Positions 33,512 to 41,057 of a stretch of 49,455 bases of DNA are shown piece by piece (the stretch's first letter is position 1; the number at the start of each line of letters is the position of its first letter). The notes under the pieces were generated by a model. That model was not told the origin of the DNA, did not search any database, and saw only the letters and a program-made list of their open reading frames with translations. The stretch lies in NCBI GenBank assembly GCA_002493515.1, contig DKYZ01000030.1, forward strand, positions 1 to 49,455, read 5' to 3'. The stretch is from Porphyromonadaceae bacterium UBA7087 (GTDB lineage: Bacteria; Bacteroidota; Bacteroidia; Bacteroidales; Muribaculaceae). Both the position numbers and the translations under genes were made by a program.

Positions 33512-34237
33512 ATGGGCAAAGAAGATAATAATCTCATCTCCCGGCCTGAGGCCGGGGATACGGAAAGGAGCCATCCCGCGCTGAGCGTGGGATGGCTCGT
33601 CACCATTATCATGCTGGCCGTGCTTGTGGCAGACCAGGTGATGAAGTTCTGGGTCAAGACCTCGTTTTATATGGGGGAGGACTTGCCTTTGACTTCATGG
33701 TGGCATCTGAAGTTTATTGAGAACAACGGCATGGCATTCGGCCTTGAGCTGACCAACAAGATCGTGCTCACTCTGGGGCGTATCCTTGCTGTGGGTCTGT
33801 TCATATGGTTCATTGTCAAGGCCCGTGGATGCGAAGGCCTGAGGAGAGGGTTCTGGGTCGCTGTGGCTTTGATCACGGCCGGAGCTGCCGGAAACATTTT
33901 CGACTGTGTATTCTACGGGAAGATATTCAATGACCCTATGCCTCCGCAGATAGCGCAGTTTCTCGCGCCGGGCGGCGGTTATGCCGGATGGTTCGAGGGC
34001 CGGGTGGTGGATATGCTCTATTTCCCGCTGTTTGATTTCTATTGGCCAGACTGGATGCCTTTTGTCGGAGGACGGTATTTCGAGTTCTTCCAATATATAT
34101 TCAACATAGCCGACGCCTCCATATGCATCGGGGTAGGGCTGCTGATTTTCTTCTATTCCTCGGATGCCGGCAGGGCATTCAATATGCTTGGAGGAGAATC
34201 CGGAAAAGAGGGAAAAAATAAAGACAGACTGAAATGA
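33512..34237 (+). CDS. lspA: Lipoprotein signal peptidase (signal peptidase II)
   Basis: The 241-residue inner-membrane aspartyl protease has four hydrophobic segments and the two catalytic aspartates, Asp131 (GNIFDCVFYG) and Asp201 (FNIADASICIG). FIENNGMAFGL is the conserved N-x-G-x-A-F/W block. Residues 135-190 are an insertion (GKIFNDPMPPQIAQFLAPGGGY ... FYWPDWMPFVGGRYFEFF) typical of Bacteroidetes LspA and absent from the 165-residue E. coli enzyme. It cleaves prolipoproteins before the lipidated Cys. Its stop overlaps the next start as ATGA, and that next gene is itself a lipoprotein. Confidence 0.95.
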   Translation: MGKEDNNLISRPEAGDTERSHPALSVGWLVTIIMLAVLVADQVMKFWVKTSFYMGEDLPLTSWWHLKFIENNGMAFGLELTNKIVLTLGRILAVGLFIWFIVKARGCEGLRRGFWVAVALITAGAAGNIFDCVFYGKIFNDPMPPQIAQFLAPGGGYAGWFEGRVVDMLYFPLFDFYWPDWMPFVGGRYFEFFQYIFNIADASICIGVGLLIFFYSSDAGRAFNMLGGESGKEGKNKDRLK

Positions 34238-35016
34238 AAACAGCCTCGCGCATCGCTTTTCTTCTTGCAGCCGTGACCTTGTCAGGCTGTCATCGTAGGC
34301 CGGATGGTGTGCTTTCCGATGACAAGATGGTAGACGTGATTGCCGACATGGAGCTTGCTGAAAGCTATTGGAACAGCAAGCATTCGGGATTTGCGAATAC
34401 CGAGGAGAGGGAGCGTTTCGGCAAGGGTGTGCTTGCGGCTCATGGAGTGACCGTTGAGGAACTTGACTCCTCGCTTTCGTGGTATGGCAGGAATATGGAT
34501 ACGTATACCGAGCTGTATGAGAAGGTCGACAAGAAGCTGGCGGCACGCAGGAAGGAGCTTATGAAGGGTACAGCCGACGATATAGAGATTGAGGAGGGCA
34601 ACAACCTCTGGCCTTACGGCCGACACGGCATGATTTCGTCGCTTGGTCAGAGCGACGGTTATGTGTTCTCTGTCTCGTCAGACAATCTCCAGAAGGGGGA
34701 TGCGCTTGAATGGAAGATGAACATCACTCCGGCCGTTCAGTCGCAGGGAATGCTCGGAGTGGAATATTCCGACGGCAGTTTCAGCTATACCCACCGGGCG
34801 TTTCAGGGAGCGTCGAAGATAGAAATGAGGCTTCAGACTGATACCGCAAAACATGTGGAGCGGGTGTTCGGAACATTCAGGGTGTCCAGCCCAAGGGATC
34901 TTCCCGTCATGACCGACAGCATGGCGCTGATAAAATCTCCGCTCGACACACTTCAGTATTATCGTCTCAACGGCCAGAACCGCTGGTATGGACCTCCTAA
35001 ACAGAAAAGGAAATAG
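34234..35016 (+). CDS. DUF4296 family lipoprotein
   Basis: The 260-residue protein has a signal peptide with lipobox LSGC, placing the lipidated cysteine at Cys19. The N-terminal part (VLSDDKMVDVIADMELAESYWN ... FGKGVLAAHGVTVEELDSSLSWYGRNMDTYTELYEKVDKKL, residues 26-110) is the helical DUF4296 domain found in Bacteroidetes lipoproteins. The rest is beta-rich with no known domain (GYVFSVSSDNLQKGDALEWKMNITP). It is translationally coupled to lspA by an ATGA overlap. The function is unknown. A role in the outer envelope is likely. Confidence 0.85.
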   Translation: MKTASRIAFLLAAVTLSGCHRRPDGVLSDDKMVDVIADMELAESYWNSKHSGFANTEERERFGKGVLAAHGVTVEELDSSLSWYGRNMDTYTELYEKVDKKLAARRKELMKGTADDIEIEEGNNLWPYGRHGMISSLGQSDGYVFSVSSDNLQKGDALEWKMNITPAVQSQGMLGVEYSDGSFSYTHRAFQGASKIEMRLQTDTAKHVERVFGTFRVSSPRDLPVMTDSMALIKSPLDTLQYYRLNGQNRWYGPPKQKRK

Positions 35017-35032
35017 AAACAGAAAGCAGATC

Positions 35033-35311
35033 ATGAAGCTGAAAGTGCTTTGCAGAAATCTTGTGATAAAAGAGAAAGGCACATCCCGCGAATGCGAGAT
35101 GGCCTTTCTTTTAGCCGATATGCCGGATAATGTTGACGGGCAGTCATTGCCCTCAGACGTCTTCCGTATAGAATCGGTATCTCCACCATTATTCAAGGAG
35201 GGATGCCCGCTTATGGGGCAACACCTATGCGCTGTAGAGATCTCGACTTTGCGTTCCGAGTCTCACTCCGTCCTTTTCGCAGACCGTCTTGTGATAGGAA
35301 AGCTTGAGTGA
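35033..35311 (+). CDS. Small hypothetical protein (92 aa) downstream of the DUF4296 lipoprotein
   Basis: I do not recognise it. The frame starts at an ATG 16 bases after the lipoprotein stop (a longer frame from 34988 overlaps that gene and is less likely). It encodes MKLKVLCRNLVIKEKGTSRECEMAF ... VEISTLRSESHSVLFADRLVIGKLE with no signal peptide or membrane segment. Composition and spacing agree with a third cistron of the lspA unit. Its stop is six bases from that of the convergent LTA-synthase-like gene. Support is positional and by codon style only. Confidence 0.5.
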   Translation: MKLKVLCRNLVIKEKGTSRECEMAFLLADMPDNVDGQSLPSDVFRIESVSPPLFKEGCPLMGQHLCAVEISTLRSESHSVLFADRLVIGKLE

Positions 35312-35316
35312 CATCA

Positions 35317-37320
35317 TCAGTTTCGAGATGCCGACATCCTGTTTTCGATTACGCGTGTGGTGTAGTCCTGAAGGAAGGCGCGTCCCCATCTTGCCATGCG
35401 CACGGTCTCTGCGCGGTCATATTCCTTTAGCGGATTCCTGGTCTCCTGGTCTGACTGAATGTCATACACTTCGGTCACTTTTCCCTTCGGATCCATTCTT
35501 ACCATCCATCTGTCTGACATGACCTGGAATGCTCCGTTGATGAAGTTGATGGCATAATGGGGCTGGTCGTTATCGAAGAAATCGGTGCCCAGGGCCACGT
35601 AAGGCTTGTCATAGCCAACCATGTTCAGCAATGTCGGTGTGATGTCGAACTGTGTCATCGGGCGATCGTGGATTATCCGAGGCTTTATGCTGCCGTCAGG
35701 TGCATATACCATGAACATGATGTGGGGCATCAGGAACGGTGTGTCATATCGTGTGCCTTTCAGGTCGCGACACCCATGGTCGGCGGTTATAATGAATATT
35801 GTGTTGTCAAACCATGGCTGCGTACGCGCTGTCTCGAAGAAACTGCGCAATGCTCTGTCGGTATATTCCACGCTGCGTTCGAGGCCGGTCTCTCTGTTTT
35901 TATATCCCTTCGTATTCCAATAGTCGGGCACAGCCCAGGGGCCGTGAAGGTTGATTGTAAGCCATCCGGTGAAGAAGGGCTGGCGAAGTTTTGACATATC
36001 TTTGGCGGCGAATTGCCCCATGGCATGGTCGAAAATACCCCATGTGCCGTCATAATCGCGGTCGTTCCCATATGTGACGCGGTCGGCCACATCCTTGAAT
36101 CCGGTGTTTTTGGCAAACTGGTCGATTGAGTAGCTCCCATGGTTCGCGCCGAAATAGAAGCGTGTGTCGTAGCCGAAATCTGTAAGCAGTCTTGCCGGGG
36201 AGTCGAGGGTATTGCCCGAATATGAGGAGGTCATCCATTGCATCTCGCCAAATGTCGGGAAACCGCCGAATACAGCGGTGACACCTTCAATCGTCCGGCG
36301 TCCCGTGGCATAGGCGGACGTGACGCAAAGCGAGCGGGTGGCTATCGAGTCGAGGAAAGGCATAAGGCCGCGTGGTTTGTCTCCCTTTGCGATGTTGAGA
36401 CGGTCAGACCAATGCTGGGCACCGCTTTCAAGGAGTATTATCATCACGTTCTTTCCTTTGGCATTTATTGCCGTGAGATGTCCTGGAATGGTGTCGGGGA
36501 AAATTGAATCGGAGGAAAATACTTTGGGATTGTGGAGTGAAGAGCGTATGCCGGCGAGCTCCGTTTCTGAAAAGAATGACAATTTCTGAAGACGGTCTAC
36601 CTCCCTGGATGCCCTGATGACACAGAATGGCGTGTTAAGCACCATCGGCGTTTCCGATGGGTTATGGGTGGCGAAGGCGGCGTCGCCTGCCGACAGCGGA
36701 CGTCCGGCTCCAATGCGTCCACGCATGGAGAAGACCATGGCCGCCGCGGCAAGGAGGAAGAAGATTATGCGGGTGAGCCATGTCTGCCATTTCTCTTCGC
36801 AATGGGGAAGGTAACGGTTCGGCCTTACCCGTAATGCAAGCCAGAGCATCAGCAGGATTACTCCGCCCCCCATGAGGTATGCCCACCAGTATTGGGAGGC
36901 ATATCCACCCATTATACGAAGTATTTCCGGGTCTCCGAGATTCTCTTTCAGTGTGAGGAGATTCTGACGCGTTCCGCTGAACTGATAGAAAGGAATGTCG
37001 CCGATATTGAGGGTCAGCATCACTGAATTTGTGATGGCAAAGATGACGTTCGTGAGAATGACCCACCATCTCTTTACGATGAAACTGAAAGGCAGAAACC
37101 GCATCGTCACGAAAAGCACGTTGAAATAAGCCCAGGCAGAGAGGTCGAACGGAAGTCCGGCCCAGGCGAGCTGCATCACCCTGGAAAATGACAATTCTCC
37201 TATGGCCGAGGCGTTGTGGATGTAGAATCCGAAACGGGTGAGCCACAGAAGAATCAGCGGAATAGCTGCCTGGTAAAGGGTGGCGAGGTAGATGTTGGTC
37301 CTAAAAGTCAGTCTGTTCAT
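35317..37320 (-). CDS. LTA synthase-like phosphoglycerol transferase / sulfatase family membrane protein
   Basis: The 667-residue protein has five hydrophobic segments in its first 240 residues and a C-terminal alkaline phosphatase-superfamily domain. The first metal-binding acid is in IILLESG, the nucleophile is the Thr in ATGRRTIEG, and IITADHG holds the Asp-His metal pair. This matches LtaS/MdoB-type enzymes that transfer phosphoglycerol (or phosphoethanolamine) outside the inner membrane. A Gram-negative Bacteroidales has no lipoteichoic acid, so a glycan or lipid head-group substrate is more likely. The ATG at 37320 gives MNRLTFRTNIYL and an ATGA overlap with the acetyltransferase stop. 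The frame extends further up (37365) into that gene, which I do not use. Confidence 0.88.
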   Translation of the reverse strand: MNRLTFRTNIYLATLYQAAIPLILLWLTRFGFYIHNASAIGELSFSRVMQLAWAGLPFDLSAWAYFNVLFVTMRFLPFSFIVKRWWVILTNVIFAITNSVMLTLNIGDIPFYQFSGTRQNLLTLKENLGDPEILRIMGGYASQYWWAYLMGGGVILLMLWLALRVRPNRYLPHCEEKWQTWLTRIIFFLLAAAAMVFSMRGRIGAGRPLSAGDAAFATHNPSETPMVLNTPFCVIRASREVDRLQKLSFFSETELAGIRSSLHNPKVFSSDSIFPDTIPGHLTAINAKGKNVMIILLESGAQHWSDRLNIAKGDKPRGLMPFLDSIATRSLCVTSAYATGRRTIEGVTAVFGGFPTFGEMQWMTSSYSGNTLDSPARLLTDFGYDTRFYFGANHGSYSIDQFAKNTGFKDVADRVTYGNDRDYDGTWGIFDHAMGQFAAKDMSKLRQPFFTGWLTINLHGPWAVPDYWNTKGYKNRETGLERSVEYTDRALRSFFETARTQPWFDNTIFIITADHGCRDLKGTRYDTPFLMPHIMFMVYAPDGSIKPRIIHDRPMTQFDITPTLLNMVGYDKPYVALGTDFFDNDQPHYAINFINGAFQVMSDRWMVRMDPKGKVTEVYDIQSDQETRNPLKEYDRAETVRMARWGRAFLQDYTTRVIENRMSASRN

Positions 37321-37874
37321 CTCAATTTTTTCACTACGCGTGCTGGGTTCCCGACAGCCACGCAATCAGACGGAATAGACTTGACCACCACAGAGCCAGC
37401 GCCGATTACCACATTGTCACCAATCGCCACACCCGGAAGGATGGTTGTCCCTCCTCCGATCCAGACATTGTTGCCGATAGTGATAGGTTCGGCCCATTCT
37501 ATCAATCTGTTTCTTTCCTCAGGGTCAAGAGGATGACAGGCCGTGTACATGCTCACGTTAGGACCGATGAAGGCGTTATCGCCAATCCTCACCTCAGCCT
37601 CGTCAAGAATCGTGAGGTTGAAATTGGCGAAAAAATTCTCCCCGATGAAGATATTCTCGCCATAGTCGCAGCGGAAAGGCTGATTGAAATGGAATGATTT
37701 TCCATGACCGCCGAGCAGCAAGTCGATTATCTCGTCGCGGCGCTCCTTCATCGACGGTCGCAGACTATTGTATTCCCAAAGAAGCTCACGAGTCTTTTCC
37801 AGCTTCCCGATCAACAGCGGATGAGCGGCGTCATACCTCTCGCCCCTCTTCATCATTTCCCAGATGTCTTCCAT
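37317..37874 (-). CDS. maa: Hexapeptide acetyltransferase, maltose/galactoside O-acetyltransferase-like
   Basis: A 185-residue left-handed beta-helix enzyme. The N-terminal Mac domain (residues 3-55: IWEMMKRGERYDAAHPLLIGKLEKTRELLWEYN) precedes hexapeptide repeats (IFIGENFFANFNLTILDEAEVRIGDNAFIGPNV). The catalytic His is in YTACHPLD, and the end is WIGGGTTILPGVAIGDNVVIGAGSVV. It acetylates a sugar hydroxyl with acetyl-CoA. It is coupled by ATGA to the membrane phosphoglycerol transferase, so both may act on the same surface glycan; that link is inferred. A 37-bp palindrome lies 49 bases upstream of its ATG. Confidence 0.88.
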   Translation of the reverse strand: MEDIWEMMKRGERYDAAHPLLIGKLEKTRELLWEYNSLRPSMKERRDEIIDLLLGGHGKSFHFNQPFRCDYGENIFIGENFFANFNLTILDEAEVRIGDNAFIGPNVSMYTACHPLDPEERNRLIEWAEPITIGNNVWIGGGTTILPGVAIGDNVVIGAGSVVVKSIPSDCVAVGNPARVVKKLR

Positions 37875-37922
37875 GTTCGTTCGATCAATTGTCAGTAGAA
37901 TATGCCATTTATTTACGTGTAT

Positions 37923-37959
37923 GTTTTGTATTTTACTGAAATTCAGTAAAATACAAAAC
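37923..37959. promoter_or_regulatory. 37-bp perfect palindrome upstream of the acetyltransferase gene
   Basis: Two 18-base arms (GTTTTGTATTTTACTGAA and its exact complement) flank one central A (37941). It is AT-rich, symmetric and lies 49 bases before the acetyltransferase ATG. It could be an operator for a dimeric regulator, or a second-site terminator, because its last bases overlap the tRNA terminator hairpin. The exact symmetry over 18 bases favours a protein-binding or hairpin role. Confidence 0.6.
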
Positions 37960-37986
37960 GCGAGAATATTATGATATTCTCGCGTT
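37957..37986 (-). terminator. Terminator of tRNA-Ala
   Basis: A 13-bp stem (37957-37969 with 37974-37986, AACGCGAGAATAT) closes a 4-base loop. On the minus strand it is followed by TTGTATTTT. It sits right after the tRNA 3' end and shares three bases with the 37-bp palindrome. Confidence 0.78.
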
Positions 37987-37992
37987 TATGGT

Positions 37993-38069
37993 TGGTGGAG
38001 CATACCAGACTCGAACTGGTCACCTCTTGACTGCCAGTCAAACGCTCTAGCCAGATGAGCTAATGCCCC
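37993..38069 (-). tRNA. tRNA-Ala (anticodon GGC)
   Basis: A 77-base cloverleaf on the minus strand. The acceptor GGGGCAT pairs with ATGCTCC (one G-T). The D-arm is GCTC/GAGC, the anticodon arm TTTGA/TCAAG with loop CTGGCAG gives anticodon GGC, and the T-arm ACCAG/CTGGT has loop TTCGAGT. The 3' CCA is encoded. It reads GCC and GCU alanine codons. It stands alone, and I see no duplicated 3' end that would mark an integration site. Confidence 0.93.
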
Positions 38070-38257
38070 ATGCAGTCTGAATCGGAATTGTATTGCGGCT
38101 ACGGCTTCAATATTTTCCTTTCCTTTGACGGTGCAAAGTTAAGGCTAATTTTTGAGACCACCAAATAATTCGGTGAAAAAATTGTTGTTTTTTTATGAAA
38201 AGGGTATGTCCCGATAAATTCAAGCGTTCATGAGAGCTTGATTTGTCGGGAATATAG

Positions 38258-38265
38258 TAATTTTG
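38258..38265 (+). promoter_or_regulatory. TAATTTTG -7 box at the transporter start codon
   Basis: Exact TAATTTTG four bases before the ATG at 38270. The -33 element is imperfect (CTTG at 38237-38240, 17-base spacer). If used, transcription would begin at or within the start codon. Confidence 0.5.
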
Positions 38266-38269
38266 CGGA

Positions 38270-39931
38270 ATGAATTGGATACAGGATTTATTTATGACCC
38301 ATTCGGCGGTGCAGGCGGTAGTCGTGCTGTCGGTGATTATTGCCATCGGTCTGGCATTTGGCAAGATAAGGGTGTGGGGTATATCGCTTGGAGTTACATT
38401 TGTCTTTTTCGCCGGCATCCTGGCCGGGCATCTGGGGCTTTCAATCAACCCTCAGATGTTGGAATATGCCGAGAATTTCGGGCTGGTGATATTTGTCTAC
38501 GAATTGGGACTCAAGGTCGGTCCCGGATTTTTCAGCTCTTTCCGCAGCGGCGGCATTAAGCTCAATAGCCTCGGACTTGGGCTTGTGGGGCTTGGTACGG
38601 CGCTGGCTATAGGACTGAGCTATTGGCTCAGCGTTCCCATGTCGGATATGGTCGGCATACTTTCCGGTGCATGCACCAATACTCCGGCGCTTGGAGCCGC
38701 ACAGCAGTCTCTTCAGCAGGCCGGACTGTCTGCAAACGGTGCGGCCCTAAGCTGTGCCGTGACGTATCCATTGGGTGTAGTGGGCGTCATAATAGCCATG
38801 GCTCTTGTCAGAAAGCTGTGGGTGCGTCCGTCTGATTATGAAAGGAAGAATCACGAGGAAAATGACCACACGTTCGTGGCCGAGTTCAAGATTACGAATC
38901 CCGGGCTCGATGGTCTCACGATAAAGTCGGCGAGAAACTCAGTAAGGCCGGATTTCGTCATCTCAAGAATATGGCGCGGTGGGGAGGTCTCAGTGCCGGG
39001 GCCTGAGTGGCATCTTGCCAAGGGAGACCACATACTTGTGGTGGCTAACGAGGAGGATGTCGATATTCTGACTGTACTCTTCGGCGAGAGAGTGGAAAAA
39101 GACTGGAACAGGCCCAATATCGACTGGAATGTAATAGACAAGGAGTTGGTGTCACGTACAATTGTGGTGAGCAAGCCGACTATCAACGGCAAGAAACTTG
39201 GGTCGCTGCGTCTTCGCAACAATTACAAGGTGAATATCAGCCGTGTGAGCAGGGCAGGCGTCAGACTTCTTGCTACTCCCGGACTCGTGTTGCAACTTGG
39301 CGACCGTCTGACGGTAGTTGGCGAGGAGAAGGAACTCGATAAGGTGTCGTCGCTTATAGGCAATTCGGTGTCAAGTCTGAAAGACCCGAACCTTGGAGTG
39401 ATATTCATAGGAATGGTATTGGGTCTGATTCTCGGGTCGATACCTATCATGATTCCGGGAATATCCACTCCCATCAAGCTTGGACTTGCGGGAGGCCCGA
39501 TTGTTGTCGGCATACTCATAGGCCGTTTCGGACCGCGAATGCACCTTGTGACTTATACCACCCGCAGCGCCAACCTAATGTTGCGCGGCATAGGTCTGTC
39601 GCTATATCTCGCCTGTCTCGGACTGGAGTCTGGAGCTCAGTTCCTTGACACCGTGATGCGAGCCGACGGGTTGCTGTGGATAGGAATAGGGTTTGTGATA
39701 ACTCTGTTCCCATGCATTGTGATGATAGTGGCATCAATGCGTATCAACCATCTGGATTATGGTTCCGCCTGCGGCATGGTATGCGGCGCGATGGCGAATC
39801 CGATGGCTCTCAACTACGCCAACGATAACGTAAAGGGAGATGATGCGGCAGTGGCATATGCCACTGTCTATCCGCTGTCGATGTTCGCAAGAGTCGTGGT
39901 GGCGCAGCTGCTGGTTATACTGTTTACGTAA
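38270..39931 (+). CDS. AspT/YidE-family transporter with two TrkA-C domains
   Basis: The 553-residue membrane protein has the AspT-YidE-YbjL layout: five or six membrane segments (residues 10-190, with ILSGACTNTPALGAAQQSL), two cytoplasmic TrkA-C (RCK_C) domains near 200-360 (GLTIKSARNSVRPDFVISRIWRGGE; RTIVVSKPTINGKKLGSLRLRNNYKVNISRV), then five more segments ending in GSACGMVCGAMANPMALNYAND. Relatives are aspartate-alanine exchangers or putative organic-anion transporters; the substrate is unknown. It may start at the ATG at 38270 or at an in-frame ATG at 38294 (MTHSAVQA), which would leave a normal short leader after the promoter box. A terminator follows at 39965-39999. Confidence 0.88.
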   Translation: MNWIQDLFMTHSAVQAVVVLSVIIAIGLAFGKIRVWGISLGVTFVFFAGILAGHLGLSINPQMLEYAENFGLVIFVYELGLKVGPGFFSSFRSGGIKLNSLGLGLVGLGTALAIGLSYWLSVPMSDMVGILSGACTNTPALGAAQQSLQQAGLSANGAALSCAVTYPLGVVGVIIAMALVRKLWVRPSDYERKNHEENDHTFVAEFKITNPGLDGLTIKSARNSVRPDFVISRIWRGGEVSVPGPEWHLAKGDHILVVANEEDVDILTVLFGERVEKDWNRPNIDWNVIDKELVSRTIVVSKPTINGKKLGSLRLRNNYKVNISRVSRAGVRLLATPGLVLQLGDRLTVVGEEKELDKVSSLIGNSVSSLKDPNLGVIFIGMVLGLILGSIPIMIPGISTPIKLGLAGGPIVVGILIGRFGPRMHLVTYTTRSANLMLRGIGLSLYLACLGLESGAQFLDTVMRADGLLWIGIGFVITLFPCIVMIVASMRINHLDYGSACGMVCGAMANPMALNYANDNVKGDDAAVAYATVYPLSMFARVVVAQLLVILFT

Positions 39932-40229
39932 GGCTGCGGAGTCTGTGAGGAAATCTCAAACGCAAGGCGGTTCCCGTGAAAACGGAAGCCGCCTCTTTTG
40001 TATCCGGCGCATAGTAAATCCATTCCGTCTTCATGCGCGGCTTCGTGACCGTCATCCAACACGGCGACACGGTTTTCATGACCCGCTAATGCGACCGATA
40101 TTTTCGTTGGGACTATAACAAAGTTGTGCGATAATGTTTGTGACGTGTAGCATTGCTGTAATTTCACGCGGTATTCGGTAGAAATCTCGCGGATACGAAT
40201 AAAAACGAAACCTAAAAAAACAAAACAAT
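39932..40229. other. Intergenic region at the border of the accessory segment, 298 bp
   Basis: It holds the transporter terminator (39965-39999) and an AT-rich leader with an A-run (40198-40229) before the DUF6291-like gene. I saw no attachment-site repeat, integrase fragment or tRNA piece here. Confidence 0.5.
39965..39999 (+). terminator. Rho-independent terminator after the transporter gene
   Basis: AGGCGG-TT-CC pairs with GG-AAG-CCGCCT (stem of about 10 pairs with one bulge) and CTTTT follows. It lies about 33 bases after the stop. Confidence 0.72.
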
Positions 40230-41057
40230 ATGGAGAAAGACAGTTTGGTTTTCTACAAGGACTGGTGGGAGGCGATGCAGAGTCTCCCCGAAGGGAAACG
40301 CCTGGAGGCGATAGCGGCGGTAATGGAGTACGCATTCAGTGGCATTGAGCCTGAGGACACCATGCTGCGATTCGCTACCGCCCAGATCCGGATGTTTATC
40401 GACCGCGACCGCAAACGGTATGAGAAATCCGTGCAACAACGTAGAGAGGCAATCCGGAAGCGATGGGAGAAAGCAAAGGCAAACGGAGGAAAGGAATCGG
40501 ATATGAATGAATACGACCGTATGCAATCGAATTCGGAAGAATACAATAATGAGAATGGCAATGGAAATGACAATGTGAATGTGAATGTGAATGAGCGACA
40601 GAGCAATATAAATATTCCTCCGTCGCAGACTACAGACAATAAGAATAATTCTGCGCATACGGGTCGGTCTGCCGGTCAGGGTCTTGATGGGCAGATTGCC
40701 CAATGCAAGGCCTCACAGATGTGGAAGGAAGGCATCCAGAGGAAATACTCGCTCCATGACACAGGCGAGGTAGACAGACTGCTCGACGAGTTCGCCACCG
40801 ACATGGTATGCCAGGAGGCCGAGGTGCGCAATGCCAAGAGATTCTTCATGTCGTGGCTGAACGAGCGACGGCGCGAGCAGTCGGATCCCGACCGGCAGCA
40901 GGACACGCGGCTCGGACCCGGAGAGTTCCGTGACGAGCATGGACACAGGCGCTTCTCGGTCTCCAACGAGACGGTGGTGCCCGAGAATGCCCCGCCGCGG
41001 CCGAGCAATGGACATTACTGGAACCCGATATCAGGATACTGGGAGAACGCCATATGA
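40230..41057 (+). CDS. DUF6291-like phage-type replication-associated protein
   Basis: The 275-residue protein begins with FYKDWWEAMQSLPEGKRLEAIAAVMEYAFSGIEP, which resembles DUF6291 (short N-terminal helical domain of phage and prophage replication proteins), followed by basic helices (RDRKRYEKSVQQRREAIRKRWEKAK). Residues about 90-130 are an Asn-rich low-complexity linker (GNGNDNVNVNVNE). The C-terminal part (MWKEGIQRKYSLHDTGEVDRLLDEFATDM ... AKRFFMSWLNERRR) looks like a second helical domain common to these replisome-organiser-type proteins, and the end is GHYWNPISGYWENAI. It overlaps the primase-helicase start as ATGA. A helicase-loader or primase-partner role is inferred from that pairing. 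Confidence 0.75.
   Translation: MEKDSLVFYKDWWEAMQSLPEGKRLEAIAAVMEYAFSGIEPEDTMLRFATAQIRMFIDRDRKRYEKSVQQRREAIRKRWEKAKANGGKESDMNEYDRMQSNSEEYNNENGNGNDNVNVNVNERQSNINIPPSQTTDNKNNSAHTGRSAGQGLDGQIAQCKASQMWKEGIQRKYSLHDTGEVDRLLDEFATDMVCQEAEVRNAKRFFMSWLNERRREQSDPDRQQDTRLGPGEFRDEHGHRRFSVSNETVVPENAPPRPSNGHYWNPISGYWENAI
40555..40606 (+). repeat. Asn-codon simple repeat in the linker of the DUF6291-like gene
   Basis: Hexamer-like AATGGN/AATGTG units encode GNGNDNVNVNVNE. The repeat is in frame and prone to length change without frameshift. Confidence 0.7.

Noticed and set aside
37993..38069. tRNA-Ala as an integration site for the accessory region
   Set aside because: The accessory genes start 2.2 kb away beyond a normal transporter gene, on the 5' side of the tRNA, and I see no repeat of the tRNA 3' end.
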